A stretch of DNA of 64,000 bases from Elusimicrobiota bacterium (GCA_016212795.1 JACRDT010000037.1:86729-150728), one strand, 5' to 3'. Counted from the stretch's first letter, positions 42,511 through 50,716 are shown. The notes: generated from the sequence alone by a model not told the origin. Numbers and translations are program-made.

Positions 42511-42563
42511 TCACTCGCCCCCCCACGGGGGGCGAGTAGCGGGGGGCAAACGCCGTTTCATCA
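42508..42563. repeat. Dispersed GC-rich hairpin repeat (TCACTCGCC family), single copy
   Basis: TAGTCACTCGCC, then a C-run, ACG, a G-run and GGCGAGTAGC, ending GCCGTTTCATCA. The arms ACTCGCCCCCC and GGGGGGCGAGT form a strong hairpin. It starts with the stop codon of the upstream gene and lies just before the next gene. The same family recurs at 46911, 48700, 54752, 59317 and 60126. Confidence 0.85.
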
Positions 42564-42596
42564 GGCAGTCCCAAAATTTGATATCTTCTCCTCCCA

Positions 42597-43496
42597 GTGG
42601 CTCCGCTGAGTCTCATCCTGGCTTCCATCCTCGCGCCGGCGCAGGCCGCCTGGCCGGCATCCGAGAGCTACGGGGCCAAAGGCATCTTCCCGGTCTACGA
42701 CGTCGGCGGGGAATGGCTCGTCTTCGACAAGAAAGACCCCCGCAAGAAAGACTCCCGCCTGAAAACCGGGTCGCGGTTCCTGGCCGTGGGGAGCGCGGGA
42801 GCGTCCGTGTTCACGGTCGCGGGGTCGACGCTGGCCTACGGCGGCGCCTGCAAGGGCAACAAGCCCCAGAGGATCCGCGCCGCCGTCCTGCATGGGCCGA
42901 GGCGCGAGGTGGGCATCCCGGTCATCGGGATCGCCGTGCCCGGGCGGTTCAGCCTGAAAGGGTCGAAGGCGGTCTACCGCGCCCTGCGCAACCAGGTGGC
43001 AGAGGAGACCTACCAAAGCCTCATGGGAAGCCTCAAGAAACGGCTGGGCGAGGAGCTCTCCTCCGGGGAGTTCCGGCTCAAGCTCCCGGACGACGCCGGC
43101 GAGGGAGGCCCCCCGAAGAACACCGAGGAACTGGCCGCCGCCGCGGCCATGAAGATCGATTTCGGCGCGACGGTCCCGGTCGCCGGGCTCCCCGACCCCT
43201 TCGTCCTGGTCGAGGGCTCCCAAGTGCTCGACTCCTACAGGCGCTGCCTGCGGCTGGCCGACGGGAAGAAGCTCGTGGGAGGGTGCGCCTCCATGCCTCA
43301 CGACCTGATGGCGGAGACCTCCAGGCTCGAGTTCGTCTCCTATGACCCGTCGGGCCGCGGCCAGCCCTTCATCCTCGGCTACACGGTCTCCCAGCCGCTG
43401 TGGGGCCACGAGCGCTGGGGCTTCATCCTCCGGCGGTCGGGACCCAAGCTTTTCCTCGCCGATTCCATGGACATACGCTGCCGGGAGGGATTCTGA
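42597..43496 (+). CDS. Exported protein of unknown function
   Basis: 299 aa from a GTG at 42597. A short signal peptide (LSLILASILAPAQA) would be cleaved near residue 18. The mature part has no motif I recognise: YGAKGIFPVYDVGGEWLVFD, KTGSRFLAVGSAGASVF, a KGNK segment and late WGHERWGFILRRSGPKLFLADSM. Several cysteines (GACKG, RRCLRL, GGCAS, IRCRE) could form disulphides in the periplasm. It overlaps the proposed carbamoyltransferase start by 4 bp (CTGA), so the genes are probably co-transcribed; whether it acts with them is unknown. Confidence 0.6.
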   Translation: MAPLSLILASILAPAQAAWPASESYGAKGIFPVYDVGGEWLVFDKKDPRKKDSRLKTGSRFLAVGSAGASVFTVAGSTLAYGGACKGNKPQRIRAAVLHGPRREVGIPVIGIAVPGRFSLKGSKAVYRALRNQVAEETYQSLMGSLKKRLGEELSSGEFRLKLPDDAGEGGPPKNTEELAAAAAMKIDFGATVPVAGLPDPFVLVEGSQVLDSYRRCLRLADGKKLVGGCASMPHDLMAETSRLEFVSYDPSGRGQPFILGYTVSQPLWGHERWGFILRRSGPKLFLADSMDIRCREGF

Positions 43497-45325
43497 CGCG
43501 CCCGACCTGCGTGCTCGGCATCTCCGCCTATTACCACGACAGCGCGGCGGCGCTGGTGCGAGACGGCGAGATCGTCGCGGCGGCCCAGGAGGAGCGGTTC
43601 ACCCGCGTCAAGCACGACCGAGACTTCCCCGCCCACGCCGTGGCGTACTGCCTCGAGGAAGCGGGCCTGGCGGCCTCGGACCTCGACCTGGTCGCCTACT
43701 ACGACAAGCCCCTGCTGACCTTCGACCGCCTCCTGGAGACCTACCTCGCCTTCGCCCCGAGGGGCTTCCAGAGCTTCCGCCAGGCCCTGCCCGTCTGGCT
43801 CCACGAGAAGCTGCACCTCCCGCGGGAGATCGAGCGCGAACTCGGCGACGGGTACCAAGGCAAGATCCTCTTCGACCTGCACCATGCCTCCCACGCCGCC
43901 TCGGCCTTCTACCCCTCGCCTTTCGAGGAAGCGGCCATCATCACGGTGGACGGGGTGGGGGAATGGAGCACGTCGACGCTGGGCGTCGGCCGCGGCCGGG
44001 ACGTCAAACTCCTCAAGGAGCTCCGCTTCCCTCATTCCCTGGGCCTGCTCTACTCCGCGTTCACGTACTACCTGGGCTTCAAGGTCAACTCCGGGGAGTA
44101 CAAGCTGATGGGCCTGGCGCCCTACGGCGTCCCGCGCTTCTACGACCTCATCAAGGACAACCTCATCGACATCAAAGACGACGGCTCCTTCCACATGGAC
44201 ATGCGGTACTTCGACTACTGCGCGGGGCTGACCATGACCAACACGGCCTTCCACCGGCTCTTCGGCGGCGAGCCCAGGGAGCCCGAGGGGCAGACGACCC
44301 AGCGCCACATGGACATCGCGGCCTCGATCCAGAAGGCGACCAACGAGATCATGCTGAAGCTGGCGCGCTTCGCCCGCAAGGAGACGGGCTCGGAGAACCT
44401 CTGCATGGCCGGCGGGGTGGCCTTGAACTGCGTGGCCAACGGCCTCATCCTCCAGGAAGGGATCTTCAAGGACATCTTCATCCAGCCCGCCTCGGGCGAC
44501 GCCGGAGGGGCCCTGGGCTGCGCGCTGCACGCCTACCACCATTATCTGGGCAAGCCCCGGCAGCCCAAGAGGCCCGACGCCATGAAGGGGAGCTACCTTG
44601 GCCCGGCCTATCCCCAGGAAGACGTCATGTCGTTGCTCAACGGCGCAGGCATCGCCTACAGAGAAATGAACGACACCGACCTCATCAAGGCAATCTGCGA
44701 TTGCCTTGAGATAGGGATGATCGTCGGCCTGTGCCGGGGGAGGATGGAGTTCGGCCCGAGGGCGCTGGGCGCCAGGACCATCCTGGGCGACCCGCGCAAC
44801 CCCGAGATGCAGAGCCGCATGAACCTCAAGATCAAGTTCCGGGAGGGGTTTAGGCCCTTCGCCCCCGCGGTCCTGATGGAGCGCCTCGGCGACTACTTCG
44901 ACTTGGAGGTCCCGAGCCCCTACATGCTCCTGGTCGCTCCGGTCAAGGAGAGCCAGCGCCGCCCCCTGCCCGACGGCTGGCGGCAGCTCCAAGGCATGGC
45001 CCTCCTGAAGCTCCACCGGTCGAACATCCCGGCCGTCACGCACGTGGACTTCAGCGCCAGGGTCCAGACCGTCCACCGCGAGACCAACCCGTTCTTCCAC
45101 GACCTCGTCGCCGCCTTCGACAAGCGCCACGGCTGCGGGGTCCTGGTGAACACCAGCTTCAACGTGCGCGGGGAGCCAATCGTCTGCACCCCGAAGGACG
45201 CCATGCGCTGCTTCGTCAACACCGAGATGGACGCCCTGGCCGTCGGCAACTGCCTGGTCCTCAAGTCCGAGCAGCAGGTGAAAGCCGACCGCGAGCAATA
45301 CCTCAAGGAGTTCGCCCTTGACTAA
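43493..45325 (+). CDS. NodU/CmcH-family carbamoyltransferase (SxtI-like)
   Basis: 610 aa. The start is uncertain. A CTG at 43493 overlaps the upstream TGA and follows GGGAGGG; a GTG at 43511 (VLGISAYYHD) is the main alternative. Family motifs are complete: LGISAYYHDSAAALV, AQEERFTRVKHD, DLHHASHAASAF (metal-binding histidines), TVDGVGEWSTSTLG and MAGGVALNCVANG. Then MEFGPRALGARTILGDPR and NTSFNVRGEPIVCTP. These enzymes move a carbamoyl group from carbamoyl phosphate via a carbamoyl adenylate onto hydroxyls of sugars or natural products. The next two small membrane genes match the SxtJ and DUF5989 partners seen with this family in saxitoxin and many other loci. Confidence 0.92.
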   Translation: MTRPTCVLGISAYYHDSAAALVRDGEIVAAAQEERFTRVKHDRDFPAHAVAYCLEEAGLAASDLDLVAYYDKPLLTFDRLLETYLAFAPRGFQSFRQALPVWLHEKLHLPREIERELGDGYQGKILFDLHHASHAASAFYPSPFEEAAIITVDGVGEWSTSTLGVGRGRDVKLLKELRFPHSLGLLYSAFTYYLGFKVNSGEYKLMGLAPYGVPRFYDLIKDNLIDIKDDGSFHMDMRYFDYCAGLTMTNTAFHRLFGGEPREPEGQTTQRHMDIAASIQKATNEIMLKLARFARKETGSENLCMAGGVALNCVANGLILQEGIFKDIFIQPASGDAGGALGCALHAYHHYLGKPRQPKRPDAMKGSYLGPAYPQEDVMSLLNGAGIAYREMNDTDLIKAICDCLEIGMIVGLCRGRMEFGPRALGARTILGDPRNPEMQSRMNLKIKFREGFRPFAPAVLMERLGDYFDLEVPSPYMLLVAPVKESQRRPLPDGWRQLQGMALLKLHRSNIPAVTHVDFSARVQTVHRETNPFFHDLVAAFDKRHGCGVLVNTSFNVRGEPIVCTPKDAMRCFVNTEMDALAVGNCLVLKSEQQVKADREQYLKEFALD

Positions 45326-45755
45326 GAAGAAGGGCGCGATGGGCTCGGGCATGATCCGGATCGACTGGAATCCTCGCGCCGAAGCCCTCCGGGGATTCGG
45401 CGCGGCCGTCGTCGTCTTCGCCGTCCTGGTCGGGACGTATGCCTTCTGGAAAGAACGATATGTCCTGAAGATCGTCGCCGCCGCTATCGCGGCGGCGGGG
45501 ATCCTGACCGCGGCCCTCCCCGAGGCCGTCGGCCGCCCGTTCCACAAGGCGTGGATGGCCGTGGCCTTCGTCATGGGCACCGTCGTGTCCCAGGCCGTCC
45601 TGGCGCTCATCTACTACGTCCTGCTCACCCCCACGGGGCTGATCCTCAGGCTCTTCGGCCGGGACGCCCTGCGGCTCAAGAGAGGACCGGGGCCGTCCTA
45701 TTGGACGAACCTGGCCCCGATGGAAGACAAGGAACGTCTGGAGAGGTTGTTCTGA
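45318..45755 (+). CDS. SxtJ-family membrane protein
   Basis: 145 aa, overlapping the carbamoyltransferase end by 8 bp. The N-terminus DWNPRAEALRGFGAAVVVFAV is typical of SxtJ-like proteins. Three hydrophobic spans follow (GAAVVVFAVLVGTYAF, IVAAAIAAAGILTAALP and the MAVAFVMGTVVSQAVLALIYYVLL segment). The C-terminus is GPSYWTNLAPMEDKERLERLF, with the SYW motif common to this family. SxtJ proteins accompany NodU-type carbamoyltransferases but their job is not established; a membrane platform for the enzyme is one idea. Confidence 0.85.
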   Translation: MTKKKGAMGSGMIRIDWNPRAEALRGFGAAVVVFAVLVGTYAFWKERYVLKIVAAAIAAAGILTAALPEAVGRPFHKAWMAVAFVMGTVVSQAVLALIYYVLLTPTGLILRLFGRDALRLKRGPGPSYWTNLAPMEDKERLERLF

Positions 45756-45913
45756 TGGCTCAAAAAAGGCCGTTGCTGCGGGAATTCTGGGGCTTCCTGA
45801 TGGTCAACAAGAAGTGGTGGCTGCTGCCCCTGGTCCTGGCGATGCTGGCGCTGGGCGGGCTGGTCTTCCTGGCCGGGACGCCCGTGGCCCCCTTCGTCTA
45901 CACGCTGTTCTAG
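45755..45913 (+). CDS. DUF5989/SxtK-like small membrane protein
   Basis: 52 aa from an ATG that overlaps the SxtJ stop (TGATG). It begins MAQKRPLLREFWGFLMVNKKWWLLP and continues as one long hydrophobic span (LVLAMLALGGLVFLAG) to PFVYTLF. This is the characteristic third member of the carbamoyltransferase-SxtJ-DUF5989 set. Its function is unknown, but tight coupling to the two upstream genes supports a three-part membrane-associated carbamoylation unit. Confidence 0.82.
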   Translation: MAQKRPLLREFWGFLMVNKKWWLLPLVLAMLALGGLVFLAGTPVAPFVYTLF

Positions 45914-45917
45914 AAAT

Positions 45918-46871
45918 CTAGAACCCGACGTACGCGGAGAACCGCAGGGAGCTGTCGCCGCGCAGCCTCCCTTCGATGGTGATGCCGCCCCTCTCGAACG
46001 GGACCGTGAACCCCAGCATGGCCCCGATAGGGACCTTGGGCTTGAGCGTGTAGTCCACCTGGCTGATGGTGCTCGTCCCGGTCGTGAGCGCTCCCGCCAC
46101 GGAATAGACGGAGCTGGTCGTGACATCCTTCTGCGTGACCCGGAACCTCCCTTCGATGTAGTCGAACCCGATGAAGGGGACGAAATGCTCGAACTTGAAG
46201 GCGGCCGAGACCCCGAGGCCGTAGCGCAGGTGGCTGATGTCGAACGAGGACTCGTTGCTGGACTGGCTGAGGACGGCGCCCATCGTCGAGTAGGTGATGG
46301 AGGTCGTCCTCTCCCTGTCCCCCTGGTTGACGGCCTGGTCGAACCGGAGCGACACGAGGACGCTGATGCTCTCCGTGTCGTAGGGCTGGCCCCTGACCTC
46401 GAACCCGTAGGCGAAGCCGTGGTTCATCTCCATCGAGATGCCCTCGGACACCGAGCGCGTGTCCCGGCTCAGGTCGTTGCGGGCCTCGAACCTGTTCGTC
46501 GTCTCCTTCAAGGTCAAGGTCTTGTTGGCGGCCCCGATCTTGGCCGAGCCCTCGAAGTACTCGGTGGCATAGCCGAGCTTGATGAACATGTAGGTCGAGC
46601 TGTTGTTGATGTTGCCCCACGCGCGGTTGGTCGTGGTCGTCGAACCGTCGGCGTTGTAGTTCACCTGCCTGAAATAGCTCATCGTACGGAAGGTGGTCAG
46701 CGAGGTCTTGTTGTCGGTCTCGATGAGAGTGAGGGTCGGGTCGGCAACGAGCGTCATGTCCTGGGCGAGGACCGCGTTGGTCTCGACGCCGACCGACAGC
46801 CCGCCGGCCCAGGACGCCGTCGCGGGCGCGAGAGACACAAGGAACAGCCAAGCAAGGTGCAGCGCTCTCAC
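45918..46871 (-). CDS. Outer-membrane beta-barrel protein
   Basis: 317 aa from a GTG; an in-frame stop lies just upstream. Signal peptide LHLAWLFLVSLAPATASWA, then alternating strands such as YFRQVNYNADGSTTTTNRAW, FIKLGYATEYFEGSAKIG and GFAYGFEVRGQPYDTES, ending RFSAYVGF with the C-terminal Phe of barrel proteins. A TATAAT box sits eight bases before the start with no Shine-Dalgarno. It is convergent with the DUF5989 gene (4 bp apart). Role unknown; a porin-like or structural barrel. Confidence 0.75.
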   Translation of the reverse strand: MRALHLAWLFLVSLAPATASWAGGLSVGVETNAVLAQDMTLVADPTLTLIETDNKTSLTTFRTMSYFRQVNYNADGSTTTTNRAWGNINNSSTYMFIKLGYATEYFEGSAKIGAANKTLTLKETTNRFEARNDLSRDTRSVSEGISMEMNHGFAYGFEVRGQPYDTESISVLVSLRFDQAVNQGDRERTTSITYSTMGAVLSQSSNESSFDISHLRYGLGVSAAFKFEHFVPFIGFDYIEGRFRVTQKDVTTSSVYSVAGALTTGTSTISQVDYTLKPKVPIGAMLGFTVPFERGGITIEGRLRGDSSLRFSAYVGF

Positions 46872-46879
46872 CGGGCATC

Positions 46880-46885
46880 ATTATA
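46880..46885 (-). promoter_or_regulatory. -10 box close to the OMP start
   Basis: TATAAT on the minus strand, eight bases before the GTG at 46871, no ribosome site between. Suggests a leaderless or very short leader transcript. Confidence 0.4.
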
Positions 46886-46910
46886 ACGGCGGGTTGTTAT
46901 ACAAATGTGT

Positions 46911-47090
46911 CGAGTGGCTACGGCATTGGCCCCCCCGCTACTCGCCCCCCCGGTGGGGGGGGGAGGGCGAGTGGCTACAGCATTGACCCCCCCGCTACTC
47001 GCCCCCCCGTGGGGGGGGGCGAGTGACTACGGCATTGCCCCCCCGCTACTCGCCCCCCCGTGGGGGGGGCGAGTGACTGGGGGCGAGTGG
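46911..47090. repeat. Dispersed GC-rich hairpin repeat, three tandem copies in reverse orientation
   Basis: Three units, each with GCTACTCGCC, a C-run/G-run hairpin and GGCGAGTG, joined by CTACGGCATTG or CTACAGCATTG. They lie between the OMP promoter and the end of the lipoprotein gene, whose last 13 codons and TAG stop are encoded by the outermost copy. Confidence 0.88.
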
Positions 47091-48161
47091 TCGCAGGACG
47101 AGCATGCGCTGGAACCTATCGAAGAGCGGGTAGAACCGCTCGAAATGCTCCTTCTCGGCGCGGTAATGCAGCAGGAAGACGCCCTCGGGCTCGGGCACCA
47201 TGAGGGTCTGCGTGACGTAGACCTTCACGAGGCTGCCCACCATGGTGCCCTGCGGGTAGTAGTAGGTGGTGTAGCGGACCTTGTAGCCGGGGCGGGAGCA
47301 GAACTTGACGTTGTCGACCCTGTGGGAATCCTCGGGGCTGCCCACGGTCCGCAGCTGCCGGAGCTGCTCCGGCGCCGGGACGAACCCCTCCATGCCCCGC
47401 GTCTGGAAGACGGCCGCGATCCTCGCGTGCCCCTTGGGCTCGCGCCATTCCAGCCCGCCCTTGACGCGGACGGAAGGCCCCCAACGCAGGACGTCGACAT
47501 AGGTGAACTTGCCGTTGCCGCCAGCGACCCTGGGCACCTCCTTCCCTTTCTCCAGGACGGGGTCCCGGGAGGGTCCCAGGTCCGACAGACGGCGGGACAC
47601 CATGTCCTCCCACAGGGTCGCCTCGAGGTCCAGGAGAGCCGCCTCGAGCGCCGAGCTCTCCGCGGCAGGGGCGCGCGAGCTGTCGAGAAGCGCCGCGTTG
47701 CGCAGGAACCTCCCGCCGACCTTGAAGGCCAGCGCCCCCGCGAAGGCCAGCTCGCCCGGATGCACGTCCACCGCCAGGTCCTTGGAGGCTTTCGGCTCCA
47801 GCGAGATATCGTGCACGATGTTCTGCTGCATGTATCTGATCGAGACCGGGGCGTATCGCCCGGGGGGGAGGTCCAAGAGGTAGACGTTCTCCTGCGAGCG
47901 GAAGTTCGACACGATCGAGCCTTCCTCCGCCTTGCCGTCGGGGCCCAGCCGCTGGAAAGTCGCCGAGAATGGCTGGAAGGCCGAGAACCTCCCGCCCTTG
48001 ATCTTCACCCTCACCACGACGGCGCCGTTCGTCGGCGAGGTGGCCTCGGGCGGGCGGATCCTGGGCCGGAGGGGACGCATGCCCCCGCACGCGCAGAACC
48101 CGGCCAGGGCCAGCGGCATAGACCAACACGCCGCGACGAGAACCAGGCGGGGGGATCTCAT
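47046..48161 (-). CDS. Lipoprotein of unknown function
   Basis: 371 aa. The N-terminus LVLVAACWSMPLALAGFCAC suggests a lipoprotein signal with a lipidated cysteine near residue 23-25. The mature part has a beta-rich first domain (VVVRVKIKGGRFSAFQPFSATFQRL, VYLLDLPPGRYAPVSIRYMQQ, ending near AFAGALAFKVGGRFL), a pattern seen in carboxypeptidase-regulatory-like folds. The second half has YVDVLRWGPSVRVKGGLEWREPKG, RYTTYYYPQGTMVGSLVKVYVTQTLMVP and a final HFERFYPLFDRFQ. No named family is recognised. The last residues (SHSPPPRGGE) come from the hairpin repeat, so the natural C-terminus has been replaced. Confidence 0.6.
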   Translation of the reverse strand: MRSPRLVLVAACWSMPLALAGFCACGGMRPLRPRIRPPEATSPTNGAVVVRVKIKGGRFSAFQPFSATFQRLGPDGKAEEGSIVSNFRSQENVYLLDLPPGRYAPVSIRYMQQNIVHDISLEPKASKDLAVDVHPGELAFAGALAFKVGGRFLRNAALLDSSRAPAAESSALEAALLDLEATLWEDMVSRRLSDLGPSRDPVLEKGKEVPRVAGGNGKFTYVDVLRWGPSVRVKGGLEWREPKGHARIAAVFQTRGMEGFVPAPEQLRQLRTVGSPEDSHRVDNVKFCSRPGYKVRYTTYYYPQGTMVGSLVKVYVTQTLMVPEPEGVFLLHYRAEKEHFERFYPLFDRFQRMLVLRPLAPSHSPPPRGGE

Positions 48162-48246
48162 GAGTCGGACGGTTTCATCGGTGCCGGCGCTCCGGTGCCT
48201 AGTTTAAGTCTCGCGGCGCAGCCTGTCAAGGACGCGGGTTTTACGA

Positions 48247-48252
48247 TATAAT
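48247..48252 (+). promoter_or_regulatory. -10 box six bases before the 153-aa gene
   Basis: TATAAT, with six bases to the ATG at 48259 and no Shine-Dalgarno, suggesting a leaderless message. No good -35 is visible. Confidence 0.45.
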
Positions 48253-48258
48253 GCGTCC

Positions 48259-48720
48259 ATGGCGCCCGAGGACCAACCCCCCAGCGCGTACGATTTCGAG
48301 ACGCTCTCGCGCGAGATCGTGGTCAGCAGGCTGCGCGACGCCGAGGACCATCCGGCGGCCGCGGCGAAGACCGCCCGGGACATCATCCTCCCCGCCCTCC
48401 GCTCGACTTTCCCCTCCCAGGCTCCCCGGCTGACCACGATCCAGGTCTGCCGGGGCATCGTCACCGGGAGCTTCTTCATCGACAAGGACATCGCGGCGAC
48501 GGTGATCGCCGTCCTCGAGATGACCGCGGAGATCGCCCACGAAGGGAACCTGGAGCCCTCCGAGATCATGACCTGGGCCATGGAAGGGGTCGCCTCGGTC
48601 ATGGCGGTCGTGGGCGCCAACACCCAATACGCCGTCCAGACCGCCATCGAGGAGAGGTTCATGGGCGCGGGAGCCATCTTCGGCGAGCTCTGCCAGAAAT
48701 CACTCGACCCTCCCCCGTAG
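48259..48720 (+). CDS. Conserved-looking cytosolic protein of unknown function
   Basis: 153 aa, unrecognised. It looks soluble and helical: YDFETLSREIVVSRLRDAEDHPAAAAKTARDIILPAL, then CRGIVTGSFFIDKDIAATVIAVLEMTAEIAHE, then MTWAMEGVASVMAVVGANTQYAVQTAIEERFMGAG. There is no signal peptide or membrane span long enough to be sure. Its last codons (LDPPP and the TAG) are inside a dispersed hairpin repeat and overlap the 3' end of the convergent recO gene by 21 bp. Confidence 0.6.
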   Translation: MAPEDQPPSAYDFETLSREIVVSRLRDAEDHPAAAAKTARDIILPALRSTFPSQAPRLTTIQVCRGIVTGSFFIDKDIAATVIAVLEMTAEIAHEGNLEPSEIMTWAMEGVASVMAVVGANTQYAVQTAIEERFMGAGAIFGELCQKSLDPPP

Positions 48721-48760
48721 GGGAGGATCAAGTACGGGAGGGTCGAGTAGCGGGTGGGGA
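48700..48760. repeat. Dispersed hairpin repeat, degenerate copy between convergent gene ends
   Basis: TCACTCGACCCTCCCCCGTAG, then GGGAGGGTCGAGTAGCGGGTGGGG, a relaxed version of the TCACTCGCC family. It supplies the stop codon of the 153-aa gene (plus strand) and the stop and tail (PVLDPPLRGRVE) of recO (minus strand). Confidence 0.75.
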
Positions 48761-49485
48761 ACTCTTTCCTGGGTCTCCAGAAAAGCCAGCGCGTTGACCT
48801 CGCGCCCGCATTGCGCCTTGATCTGTTCGTGCACGACGCCCCGCAGCCGCCCCGCCGTCCCGGCCTCCAAGGGGAGCGCCGCCAGCCTGTCGAAAGGCCA
48901 GCGATGCGCGGCCTCCCAGACCGCGGGGTCGAGGCCCTCCGGCGGCGACTCCAGCATCCCGACCCCCACGAGCTCCAGTAGCCTCAACCCGAACGCGGGC
49001 ACGACCCACCGCCGGGCGCCCGGCGCCGCGGTCCCGAGGCACTCGAGGGCCGCCACGATGAGCCCGTACTTGGCCGCGTTGGGGCTCAGGTCGGGGGTGA
49101 GGCGCAGCAGCATCTCGGCCAGGCTGAGCGCCTCCATGGTGCGGTGGTAGTCGGACCGCACCGCCGGGAAACAGTCGATGATCCTGCCTCCGACGGCCTT
49201 GGCGGGCCCCGACGAGGATCCCAGGTGCAGCCTGAACTCGGCCCGGAGGAGCGGCTCCGAAAGGCACTTGAGCTTCCCCCGGGGCTTGTTGACGCCCGCG
49301 AACCGCACGCCGAGCTTGCCGAGCGATTCGGTATAGACGGTCGCCAGGCGGTCGGACTCTCCCCAATCCGCGCGGGAGAGGACGATCCCTTCGGCGTTGA
49401 CGATGCGGCCCCGCCTGGCCCCGACCGCCCAACCGTCGGGCCCAGAGGCATCCCGTGACGAGGCGGGCATGCCCGCGCTCTCCAT
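48700..49485 (-). CDS. recO: DNA repair protein RecO
   Basis: 261 aa from the ATG at 49485, which overlaps the upstream stop (TGATG). OB-fold N-terminus: IVNAEGIVLSRADWGESDRLATVYTESLGKLGVRFAGVNKPRGKL, then PLLRAEFRLH, the usual RecO opening. The helical C-terminal domain includes RTMEALSLAEMLLRLTPDLSPN and VVPAFGLRLLELVGVGM. The cysteine pairs of the RecO zinc finger seen in many species are not evident. RecO loads RecA onto SSB-coated DNA with RecR. The tail is encoded by a hairpin repeat, so the C-terminus differs from ancestral. Confidence 0.83.
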   Translation of the reverse strand: MESAGMPASSRDASGPDGWAVGARRGRIVNAEGIVLSRADWGESDRLATVYTESLGKLGVRFAGVNKPRGKLKCLSEPLLRAEFRLHLGSSSGPAKAVGGRIIDCFPAVRSDYHRTMEALSLAEMLLRLTPDLSPNAAKYGLIVAALECLGTAAPGARRWVVPAFGLRLLELVGVGMLESPPEGLDPAVWEAAHRWPFDRLAALPLEAGTAGRLRGVVHEQIKAQCGREVNALAFLETQERVPHPLLDPPVLDPPLRGRVE

Positions 49486-49841
49486 CAGGCCGAGGCCGCG
49501 AGGAAACTCAGCATCTCGTCGTGCAGGCCGCGGGGGGATTCGTGGAACGACGCCCTCTGCCAGCCTTCCAGGCCGTCCAGGACGGGGGCGATGGATTGGA
49601 GCGGGAACCCGCACAACAGGAAATAGACCTCGGCGGGGACGAGGCGCCGGCACAGCGCGAGAGCGGCCGCGGGGGCCAGGAGCTTGAACATGACCAGCCG
49701 CTCCATCGGGGCCAGGCCGGCGTACGCCGCCGCCAAGGCGTCCGTGTCCATGGCCCCGAGCTTGCGCCTGAGCCCGATGAAGTCCGAGCGCTCGAAGAAA
49801 GGCCTGATCACCGACCGCTCCGATCCCATGACACGAGCCAT
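49485..49841 (-). CDS. Small helical protein of unknown function
   Basis: 118 aa, directly coupled to recO (TGATG). Content is helical: RPFFERSDFIGLRRKLGAMDTDALAAAYAGLAPMERLVMFKLLAPAAALALCRRLVPAEVYFLL. The repeated LxxLxPxxRLxxFKLL rhythm recalls the superhelical MgtE N-domain/FliG-like repeats, but the match is weak. No membrane span is convincing. It is divergent from rpmH with 35 bp between starts. Confidence 0.55.
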   Translation of the reverse strand: MARVMGSERSVIRPFFERSDFIGLRRKLGAMDTDALAAAYAGLAPMERLVMFKLLAPAAALALCRRLVPAEVYFLLCGFPLQSIAPVLDGLEGWQRASFHESPRGLHDEMLSFLAASA

Positions 49842-49864
49842 TATAGATTTTTATCAAAGATATG

Positions 49865-49870
49865 TATAAT
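49865..49870 (+). promoter_or_regulatory. -10 box immediately upstream of rpmH
   Basis: TATAAT, six bases before the rpmH ATG, with no ribosome-binding site. A leaderless rpmH transcript is possible. No DnaA boxes (TTATCCACA-like) are seen nearby. Confidence 0.5.
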
Positions 49871-49876
49871 GTCGCC

Positions 49877-50011
49877 ATGCTACCGACCTACAATCCGCAC
49901 AAGAGAAAACGCAAGCGAAGAATGGGTTTCTTGGCCAGGGCGAGCACCCCCGGCGGACGGGGCGTCCTCAAACGCCGCCGCGCCAAGGGCCGCCACGTCC
50001 TGATCCCTTGA
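49877..50011 (+). CDS. rpmH: 50S ribosomal protein L34
   Basis: 44 aa, the normal length. It begins [18 protein letters not shown] and continues through [24 protein letters not shown], which is the L34 pattern ([22 protein letters not shown]). L34 is a small basic protein of the large ribosomal subunit. It heads the conserved rpmH-rnpA-yidD-yidC-khpB-mnmE run, with a 4-bp gap before rnpA. Confidence 0.95.
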   Translation: MLPTYNPHKRKRKRRMGFLARASTPGGRGVLKRRRAKGRHVLIP

Positions 50012-50015
50012 ACGC

Positions 50016-50438
50016 ATGAGCCCGGGGATCAACGCCCTCGGCCCACGGATGCGCCTGCGGTCCCGGAAAGAATTCGACCGTCTTTTCACGCTGGGCCGCA
50101 AAGCCGCCGGGAGGAATCTCATCCTTTGGCACTGCGGGTCTTCTCCCGCGGCCCCGACGCGCCTGGGACTCTCCATCAGCGCCAAGGCGGGCTGCGCCGT
50201 GAAGCGCAACCGCTTCAAGAGGCTCGCGCGGGAGGCCTTCCGCCTCAACCGCGCCAAGCTCAAGGCGGGCACCGACATGGTCGTCTACATCCGGCCAGGC
50301 TGCCGGTGGAAAACCCTGGCCTGCGCCCAAGCCGATTTCCTGGCCGTCTGCCGGGCCGAGCGTCTCCTGACCGCGCCCGGCGTTTCTGGCGCGGGCGTGC
50401 CGCCTCCGCCGACAACGGGCAGCGGCCTCACGGCATGA
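50016..50438 (+). CDS. rnpA: Ribonuclease P protein component
   Basis: 140 aa. Conserved features: [58 protein letters not shown] (the RNR signature KRNRFKR..RE) and [12 protein letters not shown]. The ATG at 50016 lies four bases after rpmH; an ATG at 50049 (MRLRSRK) is the alternative start. The last 25 residues ([14 protein letters not shown]) are an atypical Pro/Gly tail. The protein helps RNase P RNA process tRNA 5' ends. It overlaps yidD by ATGA. Confidence 0.93.
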   Translation: MSPGINALGPRMRLRSRKEFDRLFTLGRKAAGRNLILWHCGSSPAAPTRLGLSISAKAGCAVKRNRFKRLAREAFRLNRAKLKAGTDMVVYIRPGCRWKTLACAQADFLAVCRAERLLTAPGVSGAGVPPPPTTGSGLTA

Positions 50439-50716
50439 TCAAGTCCGTCGCGCTCGGCATCATCGATTCCTATCGCGCCTTCGTCCGGCCGCTCATGCCG
50501 CCGGCCTGCCGTTTCACCCCCAGCTGCTCCGACTACGCCCACGAGGCCCTCGCGGTCCACGGGCTGGCGAAAGGCTCCTTCCTGAGCCTGCGCCGGCTGT
50601 CACGCTGCCATCCATGGAACGCGGGTGGAGCGGACCCCGTGCCGCCCGCGCATCTTCCTAAGTCGGCCGGGGCGCTCGGCCGCCGGCCTCGACCGCGCCC
50701 CGTGCCGCGCTCGTGA
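50435..50716 (+). CDS. yidD: Membrane protein insertion efficiency factor YidD
   Basis: 93 aa, starting in the rnpA stop (ATGA). Hallmarks: [28 protein letters not shown] and [15 protein letters not shown]. The normal protein would end soon after DPVP; here a 25-residue Pro/Arg-rich tail follows, and most of it is a palindromic repeat (50642-50700) also found in three other genes. YidD assists YidC-dependent membrane insertion. Confidence 0.92.
   Translation: MIKSVALGIIDSYRAFVRPLMPPACRFTPSCSDYAHEALAVHGLAKGSFLSLRRLSRCHPWNAGGADPVPPAHLPKSAGALGRRPRPRPVPRS
50642..50700 (+). repeat. In-frame palindromic repeat, copy D (yidD tail)
   Basis: 59 bp, similar to 56091-56149 along its length, with the shared end GCTCGGCC(G/T)CCGGCCTCGACC. 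A small hairpin GGCC-GCC-GGCC is present. Read in a different frame from the other copies because the common frame would contain TAA here. Confidence 0.65.

Noticed and set aside
46911..47090. CRISPR-like array of palindromic repeats
   Set aside because: Linkers are short and conserved, the same unit is dispersed elsewhere, and there are no cas genes.
49842..49876. Replication origin next to rpmH
   Set aside because: dnaA is not adjacent and I see no cluster of TTATCCACA-like DnaA boxes in this 35-bp gap or nearby.
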